Positions 46,019-55,920 of a DNA stretch of 64,000 nucleotides are shown one piece after another; the first letter of the stretch is position 1; each line of letters begins with the position of its first letter. The translations under genes and the position numbers were made by a program. The notes beneath the pieces are model-generated. The model was not told the DNA's origin. It made no database searches and saw only the letters and a list, made by a program, of their open reading frames with translations. Source of the DNA: Gemmobacter nectariphilus DSM 15620 (GTDB lineage: Bacteria; Pseudomonadota; Alphaproteobacteria; Rhodobacterales; Rhodobacteraceae); contig NZ_KE386949.1 in assembly GCF_000429765.1 (NCBI RefSeq), positions 634,815 to 698,814 of the forward strand, given 5' to 3'.

Positions 46019-46588
46019 ATGCGCATCATTTCGGGCAAGTTCCGCGGCCTGCACCTGGCCGAAGTCGGCGAAGGCGATCCGGCGGCGCATCTGCGCCCCA
46101 CCACGGACCGGGTGCGCGAGGCGATCTTCAACCTGATCATGAACGGGGGCTATGGCAATCCGGTGCAGGATGCGCGGGTGCTGGACCTGTTTGCCGGCAC
46201 CGGTGCCCTGGGGCTCGAGGCGCTCAGCCGCGGCGCTGCCCGTGTCGCCTTTGTCGACGATGGCACCGCCGCCCGCGCCCTCTTGCGCCGCAACATCGAA
46301 AAGATGCGGGCGATGGGCGCCACCGATGTCTGGCGCCGCGATGCCACCCGGCTGGGGCCGAACCGCGGGCCGGGCTATGGCCTCGTCTTTCTGGACCCGC
46401 CCTATGGCAAGGGGCTGGGCGAGGCCGCCATGGCCTCGGCCATCGAGGGCAACTGGCTTGCCCCCGGCGCGATCATCGTCTGGGAGGAAGGCCAGCCCCC
46501 CGCCTTGCCCGCCGGATTCGAACTGCTGGACCAGCGCAAATATGGCGATACCCTGGTGACATTGGCCCGCGCGCCGAAAGTCGCCTGA
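46019..46588 (+). CDS. rsmD: 16S rRNA (guanine-966-N2)-methyltransferase
   Basis: 189 residues. MRIISGKFRGLHL at the start, SAM-binding VLDLFAGTGALGLEALSRG and the catalytic motif FLDPPYGKGL are diagnostic of RsmD. It starts four bases after the reductase stop, so the genes share a transcript. Confidence 0.94.
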   Translation: MRIISGKFRGLHLAEVGEGDPAAHLRPTTDRVREAIFNLIMNGGYGNPVQDARVLDLFAGTGALGLEALSRGAARVAFVDDGTAARALLRRNIEKMRAMGATDVWRRDATRLGPNRGPGYGLVFLDPPYGKGLGEAAMASAIEGNWLAPGAIIVWEEGQPPALPAGFELLDQRKYGDTLVTLARAPKVA

Positions 46589-46767
46589 AAAACAGGCAAT
46601 TTCCTGGTGCAACAAGGGCTTTCCTGCCCTTGGCTGCCCTGGTTCTGGCCAACGCAGAAAGGCGTGAGTGCCCGTTCTGAAAATTGCGTGACAAGCGATT
46701 TTTGCCGCGCTAGCACCTTGACGGGCCATTCGGGTGACTGGCCTGATTTGAGGGAGTTTTTCCAATC

Positions 46768-48489
46768 ATGGCCTTCGGCCTTGAATCTGCAAAACGGGTT
46801 CACCGGGAACCCGAGCTTTACAACATCAACCATCTCGACGCGGTGCTGACCAGCGACGGACGCATCGTCTTTGCGCTGGCCGGTGCGACCAACGATGCCG
46901 ACGGGCTGGTCATCACTGCGCTGCTCGATCAGCGCAGCGATACGCTGACAGGCCTGAACACGCTGGTCATTCCGCAGGTCGCGGGTGGCCTGCCGACGGC
47001 GGGCGTGACGGACATCGACCTGACCGCGGGTCCCGCCGGCAAGGTGGCCGCGCTGATCGCCCAGCCCGAACAGGGCCTTGTCGGCAGCGATGCGAATGCC
47101 TCGCTGCTGGTGCAGATCCTCGATCGCGCGACCCTGTCCGGCGCCCCCGTCGAGGTGACCCCCGGCGCGCCGGGCGACACACCGAACCGTTTTGGCGCGG
47201 TGCTCTGGCGGGCAGACGGCGGCTTTTCCGTCCTGAGCCAGAACACAACGGTGCAGGGCAACCTGTCCGACGGCATTTTCCTCAGCCGCTTCAACGCTGC
47301 CGGCCAGCCGATCGGCACGCCGGTCGAGGTGGTCGCGGATCATGTGCTGGCGAAATTCGGCTCGTATCAGATGGATGCGAACCCGACCAACCTGTCGGCG
47401 ACCATGCTGCAAAGCGGCCGCATCGCCATGACCTGGCTGGAAGCCAACCCGCTGAGCGCGCCCCATTACGGCGGTGTCAGCCTGAAGATGCAGATCCTGC
47501 GCGCCGATGGCAGCGTCTACCGCGCGCCGTTCACGCTGGACACCACCGTCAACCTGCGGCCCGAGATTGTCGAGCTGAATGATGGCAACATCGTGGTTGC
47601 CTGGTCCGATCCTGGCGCTAACAACAGTTATACCATCAAGGCCCAGATCGTCGGGCCAGGCGGCCGGCTGAAAGGTGGCGTGTTCGAGCTGTCATCCACC
47701 GAATCCAGCCAGGAGATCGACCTGCAGCTCGTCGCGCTGGATACCGGCGGCTTCGCTGCGACATGGCGCACGCAGGATCAGTCCTTCCTTGCGCGCATCT
47801 TCGACGCCTCGGGCGCCGCGCAGGGCAACGATTTCGACATTGTCGATACCTCGGGCGATTTCCTGAACGGCAAGGCGGGGCTGGTGGCCAAGGGGGACCA
47901 GCTGGTCGCCTGGATTGGCGGGAACAACACCGAGGCCGGCCTTGGCTTCACGCTCGATACCCAGACCTGGAGCACGCTGACCAGCTGGGGCCTGGCCCTC
48001 AAGGGCGATGCTACCGCCGAGAGGATCGAGGGCACGGTCCGCGACGACCGGCTGCTTGGCGGTGGCGGCGCTGACACGCTTCTGGGCAGCGCGGGCAACG
48101 ACGAGTTGCGCGGCGGCTATGGCAATGATCGCCTTGTCGGCGGCACGGGCCGCGACCTGCTCGCTGGCGGGGCGGGGCGGGACCGGCTGACGGGCGGCGG
48201 GGGGGCAGACAGCTTCGTTTTCGACGCGGCGTCCGATGGCGGTGACAAGATCACTGACTTCAACGCAGCCGAAGGCGACCGGCTGGTGATCCACCGCGCA
48301 GGGTTCAACGATGTGTCCGGCGTTCTGTCGGGCGCGACGCTGAACACCGCCCATGCGGGGCTGTTCTTTGAAACCTCGACCGGCCTTTTGACCTATGATC
48401 CCGATGGCGCCGGCGCGGCGGCGCGGGTCGTGGTGGCCGAGCTGCTCGGCGTCACCTCGCTGGCCTTCGGGGACGTGGTCTTCGTCTGA
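46768..48489 (+). CDS. RTX-type calcium-binding protein, probable type I secretion substrate
   Basis: 573 residues, no N-terminal signal peptide. Residues 1-420 look like repeated beta-sheet blades (recurring V(A/T)W and (G/Q)I(V/A) strands). Residues 425-490 hold about five GGxGxDxLxGG nonapeptides, followed by a short DxITDF segment (GGDKITDFNAAEGDRL) and a typical C-terminal secretion region ending in VFV. It should fold in external calcium after type I export. No ABC-exporter genes are nearby. The 179-base upstream region holds a small hairpin CAAGGGC/GCCCTTG. Confidence 0.88.
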   Translation: MAFGLESAKRVHREPELYNINHLDAVLTSDGRIVFALAGATNDADGLVITALLDQRSDTLTGLNTLVIPQVAGGLPTAGVTDIDLTAGPAGKVAALIAQPEQGLVGSDANASLLVQILDRATLSGAPVEVTPGAPGDTPNRFGAVLWRADGGFSVLSQNTTVQGNLSDGIFLSRFNAAGQPIGTPVEVVADHVLAKFGSYQMDANPTNLSATMLQSGRIAMTWLEANPLSAPHYGGVSLKMQILRADGSVYRAPFTLDTTVNLRPEIVELNDGNIVVAWSDPGANNSYTIKAQIVGPGGRLKGGVFELSSTESSQEIDLQLVALDTGGFAATWRTQDQSFLARIFDASGAAQGNDFDIVDTSGDFLNGKAGLVAKGDQLVAWIGGNNTEAGLGFTLDTQTWSTLTSWGLALKGDATAERIEGTVRDDRLLGGGGADTLLGSAGNDELRGGYGNDRLVGGTGRDLLAGGAGRDRLTGGGGADSFVFDAASDGGDKITDFNAAEGDRLVIHRAGFNDVSGVLSGATLNTAHAGLFFETSTGLLTYDPDGAGAAARVVVAELLGVTSLAFGDVVFV

Positions 48490-48496
48490 TCAAGAG

Positions 48497-48523
48497 GCGG
48501 GGGGCTGGTCTTTGGCCCCCCGC
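48497..48523 (+). terminator. Hairpin after the RTX gene
   Basis: GCGGGGGGC (48497-48505) pairs with GCCCCCCGC (48515-48523), eight bases after the stop. The stem resembles the hairpin part of the repeat family but no GGGTATTT core follows. Confidence 0.55.
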
Positions 48524-48552
48524 TGGCCTAGATCGCGAGGCAGGAGGCTGCG

Positions 48553-48915
48553 ATGCGCGTTTTCTGGGCTTTTGCGGGTGGACTGTCGGTGGCGCTCGGC
48601 CTGTTGGGGATCGTGCTGCCCCTGTTGCCGACGACGCCCTTTCTGTTGCTGGCCGCCTTCTGCTTTGCCCGCTCGTCCCCGCGCCTGCATGACTGGCTGC
48701 TGACCCATCGCCGCTTTGGCCCGATCATCCACAACTGGACCGAACACCGCGCCATTCCGCGGCGGGCCAAGGGGGTGGCGATCCTGGCCATGGGCGGCGC
48801 ACTGATGCTTAGCGTGGCGCTGGGGCTGCGCTGGCAGATCCTTGCGCTGCAGGCGGCGGTTCTGATCGTCATGGGCACCTTCATCCTGACCCGCCCCGAC
48901 GGCCCGCGCGGCTAG
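48553..48915 (+). CDS. DUF454 (YbaN-like) inner-membrane protein
   Basis: 120 residues with about three membrane helices. GIVLPLLPTTPFLLLAAFCFARSS is the family core and RAIPRRAKG a cytoplasmic loop. GGAGGCTGCG precedes the ATG at 48553. Function of the family is unknown. Confidence 0.9.
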   Translation: MRVFWAFAGGLSVALGLLGIVLPLLPTTPFLLLAAFCFARSSPRLHDWLLTHRRFGPIIHNWTEHRAIPRRAKGVAILAMGGALMLSVALGLRWQILALQAAVLIVMGTFILTRPDGPRG

Positions 48916-48981
48916 GCCGCAGGGATGGGTGGTGATTTTCGCGCCGGCTTCTGGCACGATGGCGGCAGGGAGGATCCGACC

Positions 48982-49341
48982 ATGCCGCAGATCGACACGG
49001 GCTTTACCGGCCAGACCGTCATCACCACCTTAGAGACCAGCCCCGCCACCGCCTTTGACCTGATGGACGCGCTCGAGGCCGCCTATGCCGAGGTGATCTC
49101 GCGCCAGCCAGGCTTTGTTTCGGCGGCGCTGCACATGAACGACGCCCGCACCCGCATCTGCAACTATTCCCAATGGGCCCGGCGCGAGGATTACCAGGCC
49201 ATGCTGCGCACCCCCGAAATGCGCCAGCGCAACGCCCATATCAACACGCTGTGCAAGGGGTTCGAGCCGGTGATGTATGAGGTGGCGGGGGTTTATCGAG
49301 GGGGAAATTGTGATTGCCCCGAGACATCAGAGACGGAGTGA
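48982..49341 (+). CDS. Antibiotic-biosynthesis-monooxygenase (ABM) domain protein
   Basis: 119 residues, ferredoxin-like dimeric alpha/beta barrel: ISRQPGFVSAALHMN and RICNYSQWARREDYQAM are characteristic. Such proteins are haem oxygenase-like or quinone-modifying. ATG at 48982 follows GGGAGGA; an in-frame start at 48925 lacks a site. Last plus-strand gene before the AT-rich region. Confidence 0.82.
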   Translation: MPQIDTGFTGQTVITTLETSPATAFDLMDALEAAYAEVISRQPGFVSAALHMNDARTRICNYSQWARREDYQAMLRTPEMRQRNAHINTLCKGFEPVMYEVAGVYRGGNCDCPETSETE

Positions 49342-49352
49342 TGTGGTGAGTT

Positions 49353-50257
49353 CTAATCGAGTTCAATGTCGACTGTGGAAATCGCAGAGAATGACACGAA
49401 GCTAAACGTATTGCCTTGAGAATTTAGAACAAGTAGCCCATTTGAGTTTGGGCCAATTACTGTAACGCGTTCGCTTGTCGCGCCAAGAACAGAAGTCGAC
49501 CCATTTGCTCGTATATAGTCTGCCCTCAGATGGCCAGAGAGGAACGAAGTTACCGCCAACGCGGCAGCTGCTATCATGGCGATGGAAAGGTCAATATTGG
49601 AACCCTCCTTACGTTTATAGTTTGACCAGAATGCTCTATCTAGGGAAAATAGGTATCCAGAACCGCTTGCATCGTAGGCGTGAAGTCCGAGGAAAACTAT
49701 CGTTGCAATCGGTAGGAGAATAAAGCTTCTAGTGAATCCCAAATACAAAATACAGAACACAACTGCGCCCAATGAACAGGACAACCAAAGTCTATGTCGA
49801 TGCAGAAGCTCCAAGGGTATAATATTAGATAATTTTCTACGCTTGAAGTTTAAAAATCTTGCATCTGGTCTAGAGAAATTTTTCGCTCGCCTCAAAGTCC
49901 TCTGCAATTCTGTAATCGCATCTTTCCACCCTGCTCCTTTTGGCGTTCTCACGCTGAATGGTGCGTATGCTGTATTATAGCCACGACTCCCATATATTCG
50001 ATCAACGCGAAAATCGTGCGCAAGTATAGAAAATCCAATAATTGCTTTTGGCACGTAAACTGAAATAAATCCGCTGATGGTCAAATAGTAGACTAAAGTG
50101 CCCGAAAGGTCAGTAAAAAACGTCAGATCGAAGAAGTGGCGAACAGACGATGGGAAGGCTGACCTAAATCCGAGTAGATGTAGCGATGGAATGCTAATCA
50201 AGATAATGATGAGCAGCGCGATGAGTTTGCGAACTTCCTCAAGCCGCTCAGCCACCC

Positions 50258-50261
<4 letters not shown>
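49353..50261 (-). CDS. AT-rich orphan membrane protein, 302 residues
   Basis: Base composition is visibly richer in A and T than any neighbour, with codons such as AAA, ATA and TTA that are rare elsewhere here. Hydrophobic segments lie at about 13-31, 53-80, 159-195 and 224-243, and the final ~55 residues form a Ser/Val-rich predicted beta domain. The GTG at 50261 overlaps the lepA stop as GTGA, so it may be translated by coupling with lepA. I know no related family. Probably acquired horizontally. Confidence 0.7.
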
Positions 50262-52057
<1,796 letters not shown>

Positions 52058-52168
52058 GGCGGCTCGTATATCCTGCCGTTTCGCAGCCGGGAAGGGGGGA
52101 TGCGCGGGCTGTCGCAAGGTTGCTGCGCCCGGGCGTCGCGGCTGCATCGGGCCGGGGCAGCGGGCCGT

Positions 52169-52202
52169 AAAAAACGGGCGCCGCAGCCAGAACGCGGCGC
52201 CC
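52169..52202 (-). terminator. Intrinsic terminator of the Ala-rich gene
   Basis: On the minus strand a perfect 9-base stem GGGCGCCGC/GCGGCGCCC (52202-52176) is followed by G and six T residues (52174-52169). It ends the 182-residue gene and isolates lepA. Confidence 0.85.
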
Positions 52203-52224
52203 CTCTGTCCGGCCGGTGCCGGGT

Positions 52225-52773
52225 TTATTGGGCCAGCGCGTCCTTCAGGCGGGCAATCGCGGTTTCCACCAGCGCGGGGCTGGCCTTGGCGGCCTCGACC
52301 AGGGTTTTCAGCGTGGTGCGGGTGGCCTCGTCGATCTCGCTTTCGTCCAGCATGGCGTTGACCTTGTCAGCGTCAAAATTCGACGGGGTCAGCGTCTCGA
52401 CCAGCGATTTCAGGTTGTCCCGCGCGGTCTGGGTGGCGGCGGCAGCGGTTTCCCTGGCCTTGTCGGCGGCGGCCCTTGCGGCTTCGGCAGCCTTGGCGGC
52501 GGCCTCCTCGGCGGCCTGCTTCACGGCAGCGGCCTTTTCGGCGGCCTTTTCAGCGGCAGCTTTCGCGGCGGCGGCTGCGTCTTCGGCGGCCTTCTTCGCG
52601 GCTTCCTTGGCGCTTGCAGCGGCCTTGGCGGCTTCTTCCTCGGCGGCCTTCTTTGCTGCGGCGGCTTCGGCGGCCTCCTGCGCGGCCTGCTGAGCAGGGA
52701 CATAGCTGAACTGGTAGTAGGCGCCCGCAGCGGCCAGGACCAGGATGGCTCCGATGATGACGGACTTGTTCAT
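52225..52773 (-). CDS. Ala/Lys/Glu-rich membrane-anchored helical protein, 182 residues
   Basis: One membrane helix at residues 5-22, then about 90 residues of nearly pure Ala, Lys and Glu ([12 protein letters not shown] type), a predicted long charged single helix or coiled coil, and a C-terminal globular part from about 120 ([18 protein letters not shown]). It may span the periplasm like TolA-type rods. No sequence family recognised; divergent from infC. Confidence 0.75.
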   Translation of the reverse strand: MNKSVIIGAILVLAAAGAYYQFSYVPAQQAAQEAAEAAAAKKAAEEEAAKAAASAKEAAKKAAEDAAAAAKAAAEKAAEKAAAVKQAAEEAAAKAAEAARAAADKARETAAAATQTARDNLKSLVETLTPSNFDADKVNAMLDESEIDEATRTTLKTLVEAAKASPALVETAIARLKDALAQ

Positions 52774-52955
52774 GTGGGGTCTCCTACCCTTTGACAGTCG
52801 GTGCGCGGGCCAGTGGCAGACCGCGGCGGCAAAAGAAAGGGGAATTGCCGCGTTGCGGCGTCACTTCTGGTAGCCCACGGCAGGGAAATCGGGTTGAAAC
52901 GCCGCGGTTGCAAGACTATTTTGCGCGCCATCAGCCATGATCAAGGAGCAAGGCC

Positions 52956-53495
52956 ATAGCCCGCAGACCTCACAATGCCCCGCCGCAACGCGATACGGGG
53001 CCGCGCGTGAACGACCGTATCCGCGCACCGGAAATCCGCCTGATCGGGGCGGATGGCGAAAACATCGGCGTCGTCACTCCCTCTCGCGCGATGATGCTGG
53101 CCGAGGAGGCGGGGCTCGACCTCGTCGAGATCTCGCCCAATGCCGAGCCGCCGGTCTGCAAGATCATGGACTTCGGCAAGTTCAAGTATGAACAGCAAAA
53201 GCGCGAAGCCGAAGCGCGAAAGAAGCAAAAGATCATCGAGATCAAGGAGATCAAGTTCCGTCCGGGCACAGATGAACATGATTACCAGGTCAAGATGCGT
53301 TCGGTGCTGAAGTTCCTCGAGGAAGGCGACAAGGTGAAGATCACCTTGCGTTTCCGCGGCCGGGAAATGGCGCACCAGCAGCTGGGGATGGAACTTCTCA
53401 ACCGGGTTTCGGCGGATGTCGGCACCACGGGCAAGGTGGAATCCATGCCCAAGCTGGAAGGCCGCCAGATGGTGATGATGATCGCGCCCAGGTAA
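52956..53495 (+). CDS. infC: Translation initiation factor IF-3 with an AUA start codon
   Basis: 179 residues from ATA at 52956. IF-3 N-domain ([20 protein letters not shown]), the Lys-rich linker ([16 protein letters not shown]) and C-domain ([18 protein letters not shown]). AAGGAG at 52943-52948 stands seven bases before ATA. A TGA at 52938 closes the frame upstream, and no ATG lies between it and the GTG at 53007. The 17 codons in between read [11 protein letters not shown]..., the normal N-terminus in related genomes as I recall it. Non-AUG starts of infC are known from E. coli (AUU), where they allow autoregulation. Confidence 0.88.
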   Translation: MARRPHNAPPQRDTGPRVNDRIRAPEIRLIGADGENIGVVTPSRAMMLAEEAGLDLVEISPNAEPPVCKIMDFGKFKYEQQKREAEARKKQKIIEIKEIKFRPGTDEHDYQVKMRSVLKFLEEGDKVKITLRFRGREMAHQQLGMELLNRVSADVGTTGKVESMPKLEGRQMVMMIAPR

Positions 53496-53515
53496 GTCGC
53501 GGTCCCTGGATGTGC

Positions 53516-53543
53516 AAAGCCCCGGCGGTGCCGGGGCTTTTTT
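53516..53543 (+). terminator. Intrinsic terminator of infC
   Basis: AAAGCCCCGG (53516-53525) pairs with CCGGGGCTTT (53531-53540) around CGGTG, ending in a run of T residues to 53543. Textbook Rho-independent terminator. Confidence 0.9.
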
Positions 53544-53578
53544 CATGGGCCAGGGGGCAGGATTCAGCGAATCGCCTG

Positions 53579-53941
53579 TCAGTTCTTTTCGCAGAACAGA
53601 TCATAGACCAGCGCGATGGCCCGCTGCACCTTGGGGTCATGCAGCGAATAATAGATCGCCTTGCCCTCGCGCCGGCACGAGACCAGCCCCTCAAGCCGCA
53701 GACGGGCCAGCTGCTGGCTGACCGCCGCCTGGCGGCTGTCCAGCAGCAATTCCAGCTCGGTCACCGACTTCTCGCCGCTGGACAGATGGCACAGGATCAT
53801 CAGCCGCCCTTCATGCGCCAGCGCCTTGAGAAAGGCCGCAGCAGCCTTGGCATTCGCCTCCATCTCGTCGGCGGGCATGCCCATGCATCCCGTCTCGGCG
53901 GCGGTCTCGACATTCTCCGGCTCTGTGGACCTCAGGTCCAT
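53579..53941 (-). CDS. ArsR-family repressor, SqrR/BigR-like persulfide sensor
   Basis: 120 residues. Winged helix with recognition helix DSRQAAVSQQLARLRLEGLV. Cys in LMILCHLSSGE and another near the end (VYDLFCEKN) occupy the positions of the two sensor Cys of SqrR/BigR, which form a tetrasulfide bridge with persulfides; an extra Cys is in GLVSCRREG. The ATG at 53941 is behind GGAGGGAACGGGCG. No sulfide-quinone reductase or dioxygenase gene adjoins it, so targets are unknown. Confidence 0.8.
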   Translation of the reverse strand: MDLRSTEPENVETAAETGCMGMPADEMEANAKAAAAFLKALAHEGRLMILCHLSSGEKSVTELELLLDSRQAAVSQQLARLRLEGLVSCRREGKAIYYSLHDPKVQRAIALVYDLFCEKN

Positions 53942-53975
53942 CGCCCGTTCCCTCCGATGGATGACATGCACGTTC

Positions 53976-53985
53976 ATATTCATAT
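53976..53985. promoter_or_regulatory. AT-rich palindrome upstream of the ArsR-family gene
   Basis: ATAT-TC-ATAT lies 35 bases before the repressor ATG, in an AT-rich island containing TTATAT on the minus strand that could be a -10 box. An autoregulatory operator is plausible by position. Confidence 0.35.
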
Positions 53986-54047
53986 AACATGCCCCCCATC
54001 GCATTTGTAGGGGGCCGGGCATATGGGCGGCCCGGACGGGCCCTTGT

Positions 54048-54971
54048 TCAGCGATCTGCCGCCTGTCTGGCCAGTTCTGCGGCAATGGCGGCGCCCAGAC
54101 GGGCATTGTTGAGCACAAGCGCCGTGTTCGATTGCAGCGATCGCCCCCCGGTCAGCTCGACGATCCGCCCCAGCAGGAAGGGGGTCACCTCCTTGGCGGC
54201 GATCTGCTGCGCCTCGGCCTCGGCCAGCGCGGTTTCGATGGCGGGGCCGATGATCTCCATCGGCACTTCGGCCTCGGCGGGGATCGGGTTGGCCACCAGC
54301 TGCCCGCCCGGCAGGCCAAGGCGCCCGCGCATCAGATGGGCGGCGGCGATGGTCGCCGCATCATCGGCGCGCATCGGTGCCCTCATCCCGGACGAGCGCG
54401 ACCAGAAGGCGGGGAAATCGTCCTGCCCATAGGCGATGACCGGCACGCCCAGCGTCTCCAGCACCTCCAGCGTCTTGGGCAGATCCAGAATCGCCTTGGC
54501 TCCGGCTGCCACCACGGTCACCGGGGTCGCGGCCAGCTCGTGCAGGTCGGCCGAGATGTCAAAGCTGGTTTCCGCGCCGCGATGCACGCCGCCAATGCCG
54601 CCGGTAGCAAAGACGCCGATCCCGGCCAGATGCGCGCAGATCATCGTGGCGGCCACCGTGGTGGCACCCATCTCGCCGGTCACGAGACAATGCGCCAGAT
54701 CGGCGCGGCTCAGCTTGCGCACGGCCTGCGCCTGTCCCAGCGCGTCCAGCGCCGCATCGTCCAGCCCGACGCGGATGGCGCCGCCCATGATGGCGATGGT
54801 CGCAGGCACCGCGCCGCCGTCGCGCACGGCCGCCTCGACGGCGCGGGCGGTTTCCACATTCTGCGGCCAGGGCATGCCATGGGTGATGATGGTGGATTCC
54901 AGCGCAACCACCGGACGGCGATCGGCCAGGGCTGCGGCCACTTCGGGCGACAGGATGAGGGGCAGGGTCAT
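54048..54971 (-). CDS. psuG: Pseudouridine-5'-phosphate glycosidase
   Basis: 307 residues. Splits pseudouridine 5'-phosphate to uracil and ribose 5-phosphate. ALESTIITHGMPWPQNVETA, IAIMGGAIRVGL and FATGGIGGVHRGAE are the conserved blocks with the catalytic Lys and metal ligands. It begins inside the psuK stop (ATGA, 54968-54971), so the kinase and glycosidase act in sequence from one message. Confidence 0.95.
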   Translation of the reverse strand: MTLPLILSPEVAAALADRRPVVALESTIITHGMPWPQNVETARAVEAAVRDGGAVPATIAIMGGAIRVGLDDAALDALGQAQAVRKLSRADLAHCLVTGEMGATTVAATMICAHLAGIGVFATGGIGGVHRGAETSFDISADLHELAATPVTVVAAGAKAILDLPKTLEVLETLGVPVIAYGQDDFPAFWSRSSGMRAPMRADDAATIAAAHLMRGRLGLPGGQLVANPIPAEAEVPMEIIGPAIETALAEAEAQQIAAKEVTPFLLGRIVELTGGRSLQSNTALVLNNARLGAAIAAELARQAADR

Positions 54972-55858
54972 GGTCCGATCTCTCCGGAGACATAGACGGC
55001 GGCGCGGTGCAGGGCCTCGGCCAAGGCCTCTTGCCGCGTGGCGCCGCGGGATTCGGCGGCCATATGCGCCGCCATGAAGGTATCGCCCGCCCCGGTCACC
55101 CGCGTGACCATGACAGGGGGCGGCGCGCCGGTCAGGGTTGGCTGGCCTTGCGTCGCCTCGGCCGCCATGCGCCCGCCATCGGTGACAACGGCCCGTGCGG
55201 CGCCGCGCGCGACCAGCCCTTCGGCAGCACTGGCGGCATCGGCAAATTCCAGCTGGCACAGCAGGCCGGCTTCCTCGCGGTTCACATAAAGCGTCACGCC
55301 CGGATGCCCGATCAGCGGGCGCAGCCTGTCGGCCTTGCCGGGGCTCGCCGGTGCTACCCGCAGATCGGCCCCGGCAAAGACCGGCGAGGCAGCAATTTCC
55401 GACAGCAGGGCCAGCGTCAGGTTGCCATCCAGCGCCACAAGGCCGGTATAGGGATTGGCCAGCCGCCCATCGTGAAACGGGCGCAGGATGCGCGCCCCGG
55501 CGGCCTCCAGCGAATGCGCATCGGCAATCGCCGCAATCAGCCCGTTCGCCCCCTCGACCGCCATGTAGCGATCCGTCGGCAGATCGTCCGAGCGGTAGAC
55601 CATCCCGGTCTCCAGCCCCAGATGGCGGCAAGCGGCCATCAGATCCTCGCCCTGGCTGTCGCGCCCGATGCAGGACAAGAGCGCCGGCCGCATCCCGAAC
55701 CGCGCCAGCATCATGGCGATGTTCAGCGCAACCCCGCCCGGCAGGCGCGTGATGCGCCCCGGCACGTCAGACCCCACCCGCATCACGGCGGCGGATCGCC
55801 CGATCACGTCCCAAAGGACCGATCCGATGCACAGAACGTCAAAGCCCGCAGGCTGCAC
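54968..55858 (-). CDS. psuK: Pseudouridine kinase, PfkB family
   Basis: 296 residues. PfkB fold: FDVLCIGSVLWDVIG at the start, GGVALNIAMMLARFG, and the catalytic base motif VTRVTGAGDTFMAAH near the end. The start is the GTG at 55858 with AAGGAG seven bases before it; those bases belong to the end of repeat R8. Phosphorylates pseudouridine for psuG. It follows livM by 62 bases. Confidence 0.88.
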   Translation of the reverse strand: MQPAGFDVLCIGSVLWDVIGRSAAVMRVGSDVPGRITRLPGGVALNIAMMLARFGMRPALLSCIGRDSQGEDLMAACRHLGLETGMVYRSDDLPTDRYMAVEGANGLIAAIADAHSLEAAGARILRPFHDGRLANPYTGLVALDGNLTLALLSEIAASPVFAGADLRVAPASPGKADRLRPLIGHPGVTLYVNREEAGLLCQLEFADAASAAEGLVARGAARAVVTDGGRMAAEATQGQPTLTGAPPPVMVTRVTGAGDTFMAAHMAAESRGATRQEALAEALHRAAVYVSGEIGP

Positions 55859-55867
55859 GATGGGCTC

Positions 55868-55912
55868 CTTCGCCTTGATCCAGAAATCCCGGTGGGGGGC
55901 AGGGCCCCCCAC
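55868..55912 (-). repeat. Repeat copy R8 between livM and psuK
   Basis: On the minus strand: hairpin GTGGGGGGC-CCT-GCCCCCCAC (55912-55892), then CGGGATTTCTGG and ATCAAGGCGAAGG ending at 55868. The core has lost a TA (GGGATTTC for GGGTATTT). Its 3' end forms the psuK ribosome-binding site. Confidence 0.68.
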
Positions 55913-55920
55913 TTAGGCGA

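Noticed and set aside
52937-53191. ATG ORF at 52937 as a gene before infC
   Set aside because: Different frame from IF-3, overlaps its coding region and translates to a low-similarity sequence; its ATG merely precedes the infC ribosome site.
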